Shown piece by piece: positions 37,253 to 46,039 of a stretch of DNA of 64,000 nt (positions are counted from its first letter, which is position 1; each line of letters opens with the position of its first letter). The position numbers and the translations under genes were made by a program. Location of the stretch: contig NZ_PIPM01000008.1 in NCBI RefSeq assembly GCF_003987175.1, forward strand, positions 1 through 64,000, in the 5' to 3' direction. This stretch comes from Aliidiomarina sanyensis. Lineage in GTDB: Bacteria; Pseudomonadota; Gammaproteobacteria; Enterobacterales; Alteromonadaceae. Under the pieces are notes generated by a model. It saw nothing but the letters and a program-made list of their open reading frames with translations. It did no database searches and was not told the DNA's origin.

Positions 37253-38512
37253 TTAATCCTGCGATGAGTCGTTAAATAGTTTCTGATAAGCCGCCAGGGC
37301 AGAAAAGTCGTTTCGCCGACCCGCGGCTTGAATCGCGAGTGTCGGTGTGTGCAACAGTGAGTTGGTAAGCCGTTGAGATAGCTCTTGAATCACTTCCTCA
37401 GGATTTCTCCCTGCGGCTAGTTGAGCAAGTGCACGATCGCGCTGTTTATGGGCGATCGCCTCACACCGACTGCGATATTGTCGCAGCAAATCCACGCTAT
37501 TTAAGCTCTGCATCCACGCCGTAAACTCCGCGACGTGGCGCTGAATAATATCGCGCGCTTCCGTGGCGGCTTGCTGTCGCTGCTCGAGATTACGACTGAC
37601 AATGCTTTGCAGGTCGTCTACCGTATAAAGGTAGATATCTTCGAGGTCATTGACTTGCTCTTCAATGTCGCGTGGAACCGCTAGGTCAATAAACAACATT
37701 GGCTGATGACGCCGCTCTTTTAGGGCCGCCTCAACGGTTCCTTTACCAATGACTGGCACAGGGCTTGCTGTCGAAGAAATAATAATATCTGATTTCGGTA
37801 GCAGGGACTTCAAGCTTGATAATGCGTACGCCTCGCCCCCCACCAAGTGCGCGAGCTCTTCTGCACGTGCAACCGTTCGATTCGCGACACGAATGGTCTT
37901 AACGCCCTGGTCCCGCAAATGGCGAGCCGCAAGCTCTGCGGTTTCACCGGCACCCACTAGAAGAACGTTAGCTTCATGCAAACTGCTAAAAATATGTTTT
38001 GCGAGATTCACTGCGGCAAAGGCCACAGACACTGCATTCTGACCAACCTCGGTTTCCGTCCGAATCACTTTCGCTGTTGCGAATGCCGACTGAAATAAGC
38101 GCTCAAAAACCGACCCTACGGTTCCCGCCTCTCGTGCCTGCTGAAATGCTTGTTTCACTTGCCCGAGGATTTGCGGTTCACCGAGCACGAGGGAATCGAG
38201 CCCCGCTGCCACAGACATCAAATGGGCCACCGCATCTTGATCCGCATGATGGTATAAATATTGTGTTAATTCGGTCGCGGAGACTTGGTGGAAGTTTGCG
38301 AGCCATTCGATAATCGAGGCAAGCTCAGAGGATTCCGCATGACAATACAGCTCCGTACGATTGCACGTGGAGACAATGACGGTTTCACTCACCTTCCCTT
38401 GCTGGATAAGTGACTGCAAAGCCATCTCCAGCTGCTCTGGTTGAAACGAAACTTTTTCACGAATACCGACGGTCGCAGTCTTGTGATTAATGCCTAATGC
38501 AAGAATTGTCAT
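37253..38512 (-). CDS. hemA: Glutamyl-tRNA reductase
   Basis: First committed step of C5 tetrapyrrole synthesis: NADPH reduction of Glu-tRNA to glutamate-1-semialdehyde. From ATG 38512 (MTILALGINHKTA) it has 419 residues (E. coli 418). The nucleophile is Cys50 in VSTCNRTELYCH. Others: SLVLGEPQILGQVKQAFQ, the NADPH-binding GAGETAELAARHL, SSTASPVPVIGKG and the C-terminal dimerisation helices. A longer open frame (to 38701) runs into the lolB upstream region and is not used. Divergent from lolB. Confidence 0.97.
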   Translation of the reverse strand: MTILALGINHKTATVGIREKVSFQPEQLEMALQSLIQQGKVSETVIVSTCNRTELYCHAESSELASIIEWLANFHQVSATELTQYLYHHADQDAVAHLMSVAAGLDSLVLGEPQILGQVKQAFQQAREAGTVGSVFERLFQSAFATAKVIRTETEVGQNAVSVAFAAVNLAKHIFSSLHEANVLLVGAGETAELAARHLRDQGVKTIRVANRTVARAEELAHLVGGEAYALSSLKSLLPKSDIIISSTASPVPVIGKGTVEAALKERRHQPMLFIDLAVPRDIEEQVNDLEDIYLYTVDDLQSIVSRNLEQRQQAATEARDIIQRHVAEFTAWMQSLNSVDLLRQYRSRCEAIAHKQRDRALAQLAAGRNPEEVIQELSQRLTNSLLHTPTLAIQAAGRRNDFSALAAYQKLFNDSSQD

Positions 38513-38688
38513 GAATGCTGTGTGCGAAACCCTGTTAACCGATGTGCGTTTCTGTTCGATGCGGCCATGCACCGACGGAAATACCGAGGCCGTATTGTAT
38601 GCGATGCGCCGTTTTAATGAAAGCAATGGCGCAACGACAAACTGGCAATCCGAACCGACATGATGAACAATACGGTCATTCCATCCCA

Positions 38689-38706
38689 TTGGCTTTGCCA
38701 AGCCAA
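38689..38706 (+). other. Short inverted repeat in the hemA-lolB intergenic region
   Basis: TTGGCTT-TGCC-AAGCCAA, a perfect 7-bp stem about 20 bases before the lolB start codon. No T-run follows. It may be a leader hairpin or a binding site; nothing more can be said. Confidence 0.35.
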
Positions 38707-38727
38707 GGATATGAGAGGCTAGTTTTC

Positions 38728-39405
38728 ATGACGCAAACGTCCCAGAGGTATTTCTCCCGATTCATACTGGTGCTGGTAAGTCTACTTGGCATGAGTGGTT
38801 GTACGATTACTCCCCCGCCAACAGCGACCGCCGAGCCGCCCGAACATGCGCGTCATCAAGCTTGGCTCGCCCAAATCCACTTTTGGAATATCCAAGGTAA
38901 TGTTGCATTCTTTAACGACGCAGACCAACAAAGGGATGCAGCACGTTATACTTGGCGCCAACAATCCAACCCTGCAGAGACCACGTTCCGGCTTTATCAC
39001 CCGCTGCGTGGTACCTTAGCTCGGTTAGAGCAGGATAGCAGCGGAAGTACATTCACAAATCAGCAAGGCGAACCCTTTCATGCTGAAAATATCGATGCAC
39101 TGCTTTACCAACACACGGGCATGGCAATTCCTTTTCGATTGCTAACCGAGGGCATTACTGGGCTTGAGCCCGCTCTTCCAACCGTAAATCGTGAATGGTA
39201 CGAGGATGGAACGCTGGCCCGCTATACCGCCGATGCAACCGTCTTCGATTGGGATCCTCAAGTATGGCAGGTCCATCTGAGTGACTACCGAGTTGTGGTG
39301 CATGACGGTCGTTCATTTGTCTTGCCGCACTTGATCGAAGCGAGTCAATACCCCTTGAGAGTTCGCTTGAGCATCAGCCAGTGGCGTGAGGTTCGGACAC
39401 AATGA
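38728..39405 (+). CDS. lolB: Outer-membrane lipoprotein receptor LolB
   Basis: Accepts lipoproteins from LolA and inserts them in the outer membrane. From ATG 38728 (MTQTSQRYFSRFIL) it has 225 residues (E. coli 207). Signal peptide ends in lipobox LGMSGC (Cys25), with Thr at +2, fitting outer-membrane sorting. The folded part has WNIQGNVAFFNDADQQRDAARYTWRQ, then FRLYHPLRGTLARLEQD and LLTEGITGLEPALPTV, matching the LolB order. A frame open to 38542 is discarded. It overlaps ispE by 4 bases (ATGA). Confidence 0.93.
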   Translation: MTQTSQRYFSRFILVLVSLLGMSGCTITPPPTATAEPPEHARHQAWLAQIHFWNIQGNVAFFNDADQQRDAARYTWRQQSNPAETTFRLYHPLRGTLARLEQDSSGSTFTNQQGEPFHAENIDALLYQHTGMAIPFRLLTEGITGLEPALPTVNREWYEDGTLARYTADATVFDWDPQVWQVHLSDYRVVVHDGRSFVLPHLIEASQYPLRVRLSISQWREVRTQ

Positions 39406-40271
39406 CTCGCTTGACGCTGCCTGCTCCGGCGAAGCTGAATTTATTTCTCCACATTACAGGCCGTCGGAAAGACGGCTATCATGAGCTCGAAACCTTGTTT
39501 CAGTTTTTAACGCTCGCGGACCAACTGCACTTTCAATTAGTCGCGGAGGATGTGATTCGGGTCTCACCAAGTCTTCCCGGCGTAGCGCTGCAAGACCATT
39601 TGGTATTTCGCGCAGCTCAACTGCTTGCGCCATACCGTTCAGATGCCCGTGGTATCCAGATCGAGATCGAAAAGAACCTTCCGATGGGAGGTGGCGTAGG
39701 TGGAGGATCGTCAGACGCGGCAACGACATTGCTCGCGCTCAATTACCTGTGGGAGTTGAATTTATCCCTTGAGCAGCTCGCGATCCTTGGCTTGAAGTTG
39801 GGTGCCGACGTGCCAATTTTTGTTTACGGAGCTGCCAGTTTTGCGCAGGGTGTCGGAGAAAAGCTAACGCCTGTGACGCCCCCTGAAAATTGGTATCTAC
39901 TGGTTCATCCAGGGGTGCATATCAGCACCGCGGCTGTGTTCTCGCACCCAGAGCTCCCTCGAAACACCCCTAAGTTAACTGCCAACGATCCGATAACCGA
40001 TTGGCAAATACACCATAACGACTGTGAGTCTTTGGTCTGCTCTCTCTATCCACAGGTTGCCACGGCACGTGAGTGGTTGCTAAAATACGGTCCGTCCAGA
40101 CTGACGGGGACCGGAGCATGTCTATTTACCTGTTTTTCTTCGGAAAATGAGGCGAGACAAGCACTGCACGCTTTACCGAGTACATTTCGGGGGTTTCTCG
40201 CCCGTGGCGTCAATCGCTCACCTGCACATGTGGCACTAGCCGCGTTGACGGAAGCGAGCACGGGAGCGTGA
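39402..40271 (+). CDS. ispE: 4-diphosphocytidyl-2-C-methyl-D-erythritol kinase
   Basis: GHMP kinase of the MEP isoprenoid pathway, phosphorylating CDP-ME at the 2-hydroxyl. It has 289 residues. N-terminal PAPAKLNLFLHITGRRKDGYHELETLFQF, ATP loop PMGGGVGGGSSDAA at about 94-107, LGADVPIFVYG, and GTGACLFTCF near the C-terminus. Overlaps lolB by ATGA and precedes prs by 48 bp, the lolB-ispE-prs order of E. coli. Confidence 0.97.
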   Translation: MTRLTLPAPAKLNLFLHITGRRKDGYHELETLFQFLTLADQLHFQLVAEDVIRVSPSLPGVALQDHLVFRAAQLLAPYRSDARGIQIEIEKNLPMGGGVGGGSSDAATTLLALNYLWELNLSLEQLAILGLKLGADVPIFVYGAASFAQGVGEKLTPVTPPENWYLLVHPGVHISTAAVFSHPELPRNTPKLTANDPITDWQIHHNDCESLVCSLYPQVATAREWLLKYGPSRLTGTGACLFTCFSSENEARQALHALPSTFRGFLARGVNRSPAHVALAALTEASTGA

Positions 40272-40319
40272 TATCCGTCGTACCCACTCTCACACAATTC
40301 AAACTGGTCGAGGTTTACT

Positions 40320-41267
40320 GTGCCTGACATGAAGCTCTTTGCTGGCAACGCAACACCCGAGCTCGCCCGCAAGATCGCTGATCGCCTCTACATCAAGCTT
40401 GGTGAAGCTGATGTAGGCCGCTTCAGCGACGGCGAAATTAGCGTTCAAATCAACGAAAATGTTCGCGGCTCTGACGTCTTTATCATCCAATCTACCTGCG
40501 CACCCACCAACGACAATTTGATGGAATTGATCGTCATGGTTGATGCTTTACGTCGTGCTTCCGCAGGACGAATCACCGCGGTTATTCCATACTTCGGTTA
40601 CGCTCGCCAAGATCGACGGGTCCGTTCAGCCCGTGTGCCGATCACCGCCAAGGTAGTCGCAGACTTCCTTTCCAGTGTGGGTGTAGACCGCGTCCTGACG
40701 GTAGACTTACACGCAGAGCAGATTCAAGGGTTCTTTGATGTTCCTGTTGACAATGTATTCGGCAGCCCCGTGCTTCTTGAGCATATGAAGCAACAAACAT
40801 TCGAATCGCCTGTCATGGTATCCCCAGATATTGGAGGTGTCGTTCGCGCCCGAGCCATGGCTAAACTGATGAATGATGCGGACCTTGCCATCATCGATAA
40901 ACGGCGGCCAAAAGCCAATGAATCGCAAGTAATGCATATCATTGGTGATGTAAATGGTCGTGATTGTGTGATGGTTGACGATATGATCGATACCGGAGGC
41001 ACGCTCTGCAAAGCTGCCGAGGCGTTGAAGAAAAACGGAGCAAAGCGCGTTTTCGCCTACGCAACGCACCCTGTCTTCTCCGGCAACGCCGTTGAAAACC
41101 TCCGCAACTCAGCCATCGATCAAGTCATTGTCACCGACTCCATTCCCCTAAAACCAGAAATGAAAGAACTTGAGATTGTCACGCAACTCAGTCTCAGTGG
41201 TATGTTGTCTGAAGCGCTGCGGCGTGTTAGCAATGAAGAGTCTATTTCAGCGATGTTTGAGTATTAA
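40320..41267 (+). CDS. prs: Ribose-phosphate pyrophosphokinase
   Basis: Makes PRPP from ribose 5-phosphate and ATP. It has 315 residues and begins with GTG (reads [15 protein letters not shown]). An ATG lies 3 codons later but the E. coli protein has the same MPDMKLF start. Blocks: [58 protein letters not shown], the PRPP loop [14 protein letters not shown], and [13 protein letters not shown]-like end. Supplies PRPP for gpt and other salvage enzymes. Followed by a terminator. Confidence 0.98.
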   Translation: MPDMKLFAGNATPELARKIADRLYIKLGEADVGRFSDGEISVQINENVRGSDVFIIQSTCAPTNDNLMELIVMVDALRRASAGRITAVIPYFGYARQDRRVRSARVPITAKVVADFLSSVGVDRVLTVDLHAEQIQGFFDVPVDNVFGSPVLLEHMKQQTFESPVMVSPDIGGVVRARAMAKLMNDADLAIIDKRRPKANESQVMHIIGDVNGRDCVMVDDMIDTGGTLCKAAEALKKNGAKRVFAYATHPVFSGNAVENLRNSAIDQVIVTDSIPLKPEMKELEIVTQLSLSGMLSEALRRVSNEESISAMFEY

Positions 41268-41300
41268 CCGCAATTGCTACGATGCGGTTAAACCGAAAGA

Positions 41301-41330
41301 AAGGGCGTCTTGATACAGACGCCCTTTTTT
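41301..41330 (+). terminator. Terminator of prs
   Basis: Stem AAGGGCGTCT / AGACGCCCTT (41301-41310 with 41317-41326), loop TGATAC, then T-run. It lies directly at the 3' end of the facing DUF2058 gene and may serve both, though the T-run favours the plus direction. Confidence 0.92.
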
Positions 41331-41331
41331 G

Positions 41332-41874
41332 TTACCACATAAGGTCGTCGGGAATTTGATAATCTGCGTAGGGATCGTCTTCGGTGGGCGAGTCAGAATG
41401 CTCTGCTTCAGTATTCAAAAGGACCACCACGTCCGGCATTCGCTGTTGAATCTTTTCTGCTACTTGGGCTGGCACAAGCGCGTATGCCTTTTGATCACGA
41501 ACGATAGCAAGCTGACCGCGTGATATTTCGTTGTGGTGCTTTTGCGTCACATAAATACGCTTCACAATGGCGCCATCAGCGAAGTTGAAGGTTATATCCC
41601 CTTCGCCTGACACCCGATTCACATCAATGAGTTGTTTTACTTGTGCAGCGATCGCCCGTTGCTCGGATTCCACTTTCCGCTGCTGATTCAATGCCTGATC
41701 GCGGGCAATCTGCTGTTGACGTTTCTCTTCAGCGAGCCGCGTCGCCTCATTCACAACCACATGTTTTTTACCCGCCTGTTTTTTCGCGCGATGTTTCTCT
41801 TTATTCAAGGATTTTAACTTCTTAGCATCGGCTAACCCCGCCTTGAGGAGTTGCTCCTGTAATGCATTCTTCAT
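41332..41874 (-). CDS. DUF2058 family protein (YaiL-like)
   Basis: A 180-residue hydrophilic protein of the DUF2058/YaiL family; function unknown, often named a nucleoprotein/polynucleotide-associated protein. The first 90 residues are a highly charged helix (LLKAGLADAKKLKSLNKEKHRAKKQ, then EEKRQQQIARDQALNQQRKVESEQRAIAAQVKQLID). The C-terminal half has the conserved FNFADGAIVKRIYVTQKHHNEISRGQLAIVRDQKAYALVP. It ends with the acidic PYADYQIPDDLMW that marks this family. Single gene facing prs. Confidence 0.88.
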   Translation of the reverse strand: MKNALQEQLLKAGLADAKKLKSLNKEKHRAKKQAGKKHVVVNEATRLAEEKRQQQIARDQALNQQRKVESEQRAIAAQVKQLIDVNRVSGEGDITFNFADGAIVKRIYVTQKHHNEISRGQLAIVRDQKAYALVPAQVAEKIQQRMPDVVVLLNTEAEHSDSPTEDDPYADYQIPDDLMW

Positions 41875-41991
41875 GCGTTGTATCGTCCTAAAAAAATTCA
41901 GCTTGGGAATAACGTGTATAAACGAACGTAAAAAGAAGAGTAACAGCTCGTTTGGTTTGGGAAAAGCGATCGCACATCAAAGCAAGAACCA

Positions 41992-42363
41992 CTACATCAT
42001 TGCGTAAGTAAGAAAGATCCCAAACACAACGGCAATCCCCCCAAACAGCATCGCATGACGGGGCAAAATGTCATTCGCCCAGCCCATCAATGCGATAAAT
42101 CGGGCACGTCCCATCAGGGCTACAGTCACCCCCGCGATCAATGAGATCCATCCGATAATTTGTAACGCGAGCGGAAACTGAGACTGGCCTGCCACCTGCA
42201 GCAGTAATAAACCGAGCAATATACGCACGGAAGCCGCAACAGCATGCATCCAAAAGGAACGGGCATGGGCACGTAGCAAACCAAAAATACTGCTTGGCTT
42301 CAGCAGAATTAAACCACCGACGGTGATCAAAAATAACCCAAACAGGATGATTGCAAATTCCAT
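41992..42363 (-). CDS. Small integral membrane protein of unknown function
   Basis: Not recognised. It has 123 residues with four hydrophobic segments (about 3-22, 40-60, 66-86, 102-121), so an inner-membrane protein with both ends on the same side. The loop after helix 1 is KPSSIFGLLRAHARSFWMH. No metal or redox motif. It lies 33 bp downstream of the PnuC-like gene on the same strand and may be co-transcribed. Codon use looks like the neighbours. Confidence 0.6.
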   Translation of the reverse strand: MEFAIILFGLFLITVGGLILLKPSSIFGLLRAHARSFWMHAVAASVRILLGLLLLQVAGQSQFPLALQIIGWISLIAGVTVALMGRARFIALMGWANDILPRHAMLFGGIAVVFGIFLTYAMM

Positions 42364-42396
42364 ATCACACTCCGAAATGAACCAATTATCTTCATA

Positions 42397-43143
42397 CTAT
42401 AGCAAGTCCCCACGACTACTACGCCACCATCCATACAAACCAATAAATGCATTCACCTGGTAGACCATGGTCTGAATCGCAAAAATATAGTTTTGATTCG
42501 CAAGGTTCACCGCAAGCCATACAAAGTTTACAGCGATCCAAAGGAGCCAACTAAAAGAATAACGCAAAATCATCGTAGTCTGCGCGGTGACCCCAAGGAC
42601 GAAAGCAACGACGTTAATTTGATACCAGGACAGGTCCCAACCAAGAAAGTGAAGCGCCACATCCGTGCTGCTCTCGAGGAAACTGTACGTCTGCAATTGC
42701 GCATTGAGCCATGGAAAAATCGCGAGCCCAAGAAAAATAAAGCCCGCCGTGACCCACCAGACCGATGTATTTGCTGAGCGCGGGCGCATATTTCCCTCAC
42801 GGTCCTGATGTTTCCGCCACGTGACCAAGCCATACAGGTGCGTAAGAAAATAAAAAAGTGGCGCTAGCACTAAACCAGTCGCCCCCACGCGTCCTTGTAC
42901 GATGGACTCACCCATATTCGCTGCGAGCCCAAGACCGTTTCCTGTTAGATTTCGGCGAAAAGCCAATGCAACGACACAGATGAGTCCAATCAAGGCGACA
43001 CATAACATCAGCATATCAAGCGTGGTCCGCTCCGTTCCCCACCAAAAACCACTGCCTAACGCAGCAGCACCACAAAAAAACCAAACGAGAGCCCACGGAC
43101 GTTGCCATTCACCAATAATTTTATCGAGCACCTGAATTCGCAT
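42397..43143 (-). CDS. PnuC/PnuT-like vitamin transporter
   Basis: From ATG 43143 (MRIQVLDKIIGEWQ) it has 248 residues with about seven hydrophobic segments. Several features fit the PnuC family (nicotinamide riboside; PnuT for thiamine): GNGLGLAANMGESIVQGRVGATGLVLAPLFYF..YGLVTWRKH, the WLLWIAVNFVWLAVNLANQNYIFAIQTMVYQVNAFIGLYGWWR end and the internal threefold-like helix spacing. No TPP or NAD riboswitch consensus is found upstream, so the vitamin carried cannot be told. A longer frame reaches 43236 without a convincing start. Confidence 0.72.
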   Translation of the reverse strand: MRIQVLDKIIGEWQRPWALVWFFCGAAALGSGFWWGTERTTLDMLMLCVALIGLICVVALAFRRNLTGNGLGLAANMGESIVQGRVGATGLVLAPLFYFLTHLYGLVTWRKHQDREGNMRPRSANTSVWWVTAGFIFLGLAIFPWLNAQLQTYSFLESSTDVALHFLGWDLSWYQINVVAFVLGVTAQTTMILRYSFSWLLWIAVNFVWLAVNLANQNYIFAIQTMVYQVNAFIGLYGWWRSSRGDLL

Positions 43144-43314
43144 ATTTGCCCTAGAAGTCGTTATATCAAGTTGATTCCAAATATAAGAGATTGTGGCGAA
43201 CGAGGGAACGCCTACACAGTTTTCGCTCCGTGACACCCTTTGCTATCTTTGACCTGACAGCGGACCAATTTATGTGTTCACAAATGGAGCCAACGACTAG
43301 GAGTCAGATAGCAT

Positions 43315-44643
43315 ATGAAGATGAAGCCGAGGAAGCTGATTGCATGGACTGCCATTTACATTGTGCTCGCTCTGCTCCCTTTACTGATTACTTGGGGGAT
43401 GCGTGCGAAGTATCCACTAGAGAGTCGTTCTATGTCGTTTGAGATAGGGGTCGCATGTGGATTGCTCGGCTTAGGTGTACTCGGTCTGCAGTGCATTGTA
43501 TCGGGCCGACACGCTTGGTTCGCAGAGGGTGCTGGGCAAGACAATCTCTTGCAGTTCCATCGACAAATGGGTCTTTTCGCGTGGTTACTCATTCTTGCCC
43601 ATCCCATTCTAATTTTTCTCGGTGATTCGACATTGATCGACTATCTGTCCGTCTCCAATGAACCACTCCGAGCACTGGGTTTATATTTCATGCTCGCCGC
43701 TGTTACGGTCCTCATTGTCACGTCCTTGTGGCGCGTTCAGCTCGGCCTACAGTACGAATGGTGGCGGATTATTCACAGTGTATTAGCCTTCACCCTTATT
43801 CTTGCGGCCCTGTCGCATGCACTGTTGGTGAATTACTTCACTGGGAATCCGTTGGTGCAGGGCTCACTCATTCTGTTTGTCACACTGTGCCTCGGCTTCG
43901 TGCTTGAAACACGCATCTTTCGCCCCCTTCGGATGCGAAGACGCCGTTGGATAATCGCGGACAATCAAACAGTTCCCGGCCCCTCAAGTCAACTGACGCT
44001 CTCGGCAGTAGGTCACAATGGACTCGCCTTTAAACCCGGCCAATATGCCTGGTTTACCGTAGGAAATTCGCCTTTTTCTTTACAACAGCATCCGTTCTCA
44101 CTGCACTCTGATCCAAATAACCCCGAATGGTTGCAAATTACCGCACAACATCAGGGAGACTTTACGAATTCGCTATCTGAGGAAAGACGAGGTACTCCTG
44201 TCTGGATCGAGGGGCCTTATGGTGTCCTCACACGAGATCCCGAAACGACTCAGCCCGCAATATTTTTTGCTGGCGGCATCGGAATTACGCCTATCCTCAG
44301 CATTCTCAAAGCATGCAAGTCTGAAAATAACTTCGCCCGTATGACGTTGATTTACGCCAACATAGATCGCGACTCGATTCTGTTTCTAGATGAGATCAAC
44401 GATCTCGAACGAAGCCTGAATTTAGAGGTTATTCATGTGCTTGAGAATCCACCTACAGGCTGGGATGGTGAGACCGGTCGGATCGACGAAGAATTTATGA
44501 ATCGCCATTTTGACACATGGCCGAAAGGGAGTGACTACTACATTTGTGGTCCAACACCTCTGATGGACGTTGTAGAAAAAGCGCTACGGAGCCGAGGCAT
44601 CCCAATCAAAAATATTCATTCCGAGCGATTCGAGTTCGTTTGA
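43315..44643 (+). CDS. Ferric reductase-like transmembrane flavoprotein
   Basis: A 442-residue protein. The first 210 residues form a six-helix ferric-reductase-like domain with haem-ligand candidates in LLQFHRQMGLFAWLLILAHPILIFL and WWRIIHSVLAFTLILAALSHALLV. The C-terminal half is a ferredoxin-reductase module: FKPGQYAWFTV, FAD-binding QQHPFSLHS, NAD-binding FAGGIGITPILSIL and terminal YYICGPTPLMDVVEKAL. No 2Fe-2S domain follows. It probably moves electrons from NAD(P)H across the inner membrane to an outside acceptor such as iron or a haem protein. Its acceptor is not known. Start ATG 43315; ATG 43321 is also possible. Confidence 0.88.
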   Translation: MKMKPRKLIAWTAIYIVLALLPLLITWGMRAKYPLESRSMSFEIGVACGLLGLGVLGLQCIVSGRHAWFAEGAGQDNLLQFHRQMGLFAWLLILAHPILIFLGDSTLIDYLSVSNEPLRALGLYFMLAAVTVLIVTSLWRVQLGLQYEWWRIIHSVLAFTLILAALSHALLVNYFTGNPLVQGSLILFVTLCLGFVLETRIFRPLRMRRRRWIIADNQTVPGPSSQLTLSAVGHNGLAFKPGQYAWFTVGNSPFSLQQHPFSLHSDPNNPEWLQITAQHQGDFTNSLSEERRGTPVWIEGPYGVLTRDPETTQPAIFFAGGIGITPILSILKACKSENNFARMTLIYANIDRDSILFLDEINDLERSLNLEVIHVLENPPTGWDGETGRIDEEFMNRHFDTWPKGSDYYICGPTPLMDVVEKALRSRGIPIKNIHSERFEFV

Positions 44644-44683
44644 TTTATTAATGGATAACCACATTCGCAAAACGGAGCTAGTT

Positions 44684-44779
44684 ATGATTCATATCGTCGC
44701 ACGTAGGGTTGCTTATGGCATCGCACTTATTTTGCTGCTTTTAGCTATCGGCTTGACGTGGTGGGTTTTGCGGTGGTGA
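44684..44779 (+). CDS. 31-residue single-helix membrane peptide
   Basis: A short frame just after the flavoprotein gene. It starts at ATG 44684 with GGAG seven bases before it, and encodes a basic N-terminus (MIHIVARRVAYG) and one hydrophobic helix (IALILLLLAIGLTWWVL). It ends at TGA 44777-44779. An in-frame ATG at 44651 would give 42 residues but has a poor ribosome site. The gap to the flavoprotein stop is 40 bases, so it is likely co-transcribed and could be a small accessory subunit or leaflet anchor of it. Function is not known. Confidence 0.5.
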   Translation: MIHIVARRVAYGIALILLLLAIGLTWWVLRW

Positions 44780-44786
44780 ATATCCG

Positions 44787-45263
44787 TTAAACAAAGGCAA
44801 TCCAGCGCCCTGCAACGATGGTGGCGAGCCAAATCATAATGGATGTAAACGCCGTCACTCTGAGAACAGGCGAGATGGCACCAGTTTCCAATAAAGTGCT
44901 CCATTGAGGAAGTCGATGCACGATGGCGACATTCATTAATCCAATGCCGATTAGCGCGATCTTCAGCAGAAATGCACTGTTATTGAGATAGGTCGTAGGC
45001 TGCACACTGAAGAGCATCACGCCACTGACGAAAGCAAGGCACAGCCCAATGGCGGCGAAGCGACTGCATAACCGCGCTAGATCAACTATGTGAGCCCGCT
45101 GCACCATGCCGAGGATTCGAAGATCGAGGAGTGCTATCGCGCCAATAAGAAAGCCCAGCCCAATAATATGGGCTGAGCTAACAATAGGATAAGCGATTGC
45201 CGACTGACGCATAAAGCTCGCCAGCGCGGTATCGCCGACACTGAGTAACAGTGCCGACAGCAT
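44787..45263 (-). CDS. DUF2214/DUF6644-like membrane protein
   Basis: A 158-residue inner-membrane protein with about four or five helices. Blocks FMRQSAIAYPIVSSAHIIGLGFLIGAIALLDLRILG, LARLCSRFAAIGLCLAFVSGVMLF and LLKIALIGIGLMNVAIVHR fit the family I know as DUF6644, whose conserved histidine in the AHIIG helix and Arg/Lys later may bind a cofactor. It follows the DUF6152 gene by 5 bp (45269), and this pair recurs in proteobacteria. Function unknown. Confidence 0.7.
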   Translation of the reverse strand: MLSALLLSVGDTALASFMRQSAIAYPIVSSAHIIGLGFLIGAIALLDLRILGMVQRAHIVDLARLCSRFAAIGLCLAFVSGVMLFSVQPTTYLNNSAFLLKIALIGIGLMNVAIVHRLPQWSTLLETGAISPVLRVTAFTSIMIWLATIVAGRWIAFV

Positions 45264-45268
45264 TCCGA

Positions 45269-45655
45269 TTAATCTTCCTGCAGAAGATGAGGATAGAAGG
45301 TGTAATCCGTCCCGTTAATTGTTGCGCGAACGGCTTTGATCAACTTTTCGTCTTCGTCAAGATGGCGATGGCCACGAATAAGAACTTCATCACCCACCTC
45401 AGCAACACCGTCCACGAATCCTGCATCTCGCGTTTGACGCGGGTTACCAAGATCCACCTGCCATGGTCCATCGGGGGTGTCGATCATCAACCGAGGATGT
45501 GGAGGGCCGATATAGATCTCGGTAATCGTCCCAGTCATTTCCGTTTGCTCTTCTTCAGCCCAGTTCCAGCCATGATGGGCTGCCGCAGTCGCAGCCCAGA
45601 ACACTAAAGTGGCTACCACACCAACCACCATGGTCTTGATATGATTATTTAGCAT
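45269..45655 (-). CDS. Exported DUF6152-like protein
   Basis: A 128-residue protein with a signal peptide (hydrophobic residues 9-25, cut near TAAA|HHGW). The mature N-terminus HHGWNWAEEE is followed by TEMTGTITEIYIGPPHPRLMIDTPDGPWQVDLGNP, then EVGDEVLIRGHRHLDEDE, a small beta-barrel of the DUF6152 type. The N-terminal His pair could bind a metal (copper/ nickel by analogy to ATCUN-like starts), which is inference. Ribosome site AAGGA upstream. First gene of a two-gene unit with the DUF6644-like membrane protein. Confidence 0.7.
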   Translation of the reverse strand: MLNNHIKTMVVGVVATLVFWAATAAAHHGWNWAEEEQTEMTGTITEIYIGPPHPRLMIDTPDGPWQVDLGNPRQTRDAGFVDGVAEVGDEVLIRGHRHLDEDEKLIKAVRATINGTDYTFYPHLLQED

Positions 45656-45938
45656 CTATCTGTCCTTCCTTAATAAAGATTCCACACGAAAGTATGTCTT
45701 TATACGTGTCGTAAACGCCGACTCGATCGCTTTGAAGTATAAGAAACCCTGCTCGTCTCGCCAGTTCCGCTTGTGTGAAACACGGAGAATCACCTAAATT
45801 TTGCGGTAAAATTACACAACCTCCTCAAAAAGCAGCTTGTATAAACGCATGGACGCCCTACCTTAGCGGGTATGCTCAGCCCGTTGTTTAACCCAGCGTA
45901 CGAGGAAGGAGAACCCGAGTAAAACAGGCGATGAAGGC

Positions 45939-45967
45939 TTGTTTCGTGTAGATGATGGTGATATTAT
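45939..45967 (+). promoter_or_regulatory. Putative sigma70 promoter of rplY
   Basis: TTGTTT (45939-45944), 17-bp spacer, TATTAT (45962-45967), GC-rich discriminator GCGCCGC. Predicts transcription start near 45974 and a leader of about 72 bases. Confidence 0.65.
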
Positions 45968-46025
45968 GCGCCGCCCCTGAAAACAGGGTTTAGCGCCGCT
46001 TCTTGGTCGCGGGAAACGGTCCATT

Positions 46026-46039
46026 AATCTTCGGAGATT
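46026..46039 (+). promoter_or_regulatory. Leader hairpin enclosing the rplY ribosome-binding site
   Basis: AATCT-TCGG-AGATT holds the GGAG ribosome site in its loop and 3' arm, 7 bases before the start codon. E. coli rplY is known to be repressed by its own product through its leader; this hairpin could play that part here, but the specific structure is not recognised. Confidence 0.5.

Noticed and set aside
43269-43286. CRP/FNR site TTTATGTGTTCACAAATG before the flavoprotein gene
   Set aside because: Half-sites TGTG and CACA are separated by only 2 bases instead of 6, so it does not fit the CRP/FNR spacing.
43144-43314. TPP riboswitch upstream of the PnuC-like gene (ACCCTTTG...GACCTGA resembles part of the consensus)
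   Set aside because: It lies on the wrong strand for that gene and lacks the CTGAGA and the TAATACCAGC blocks.
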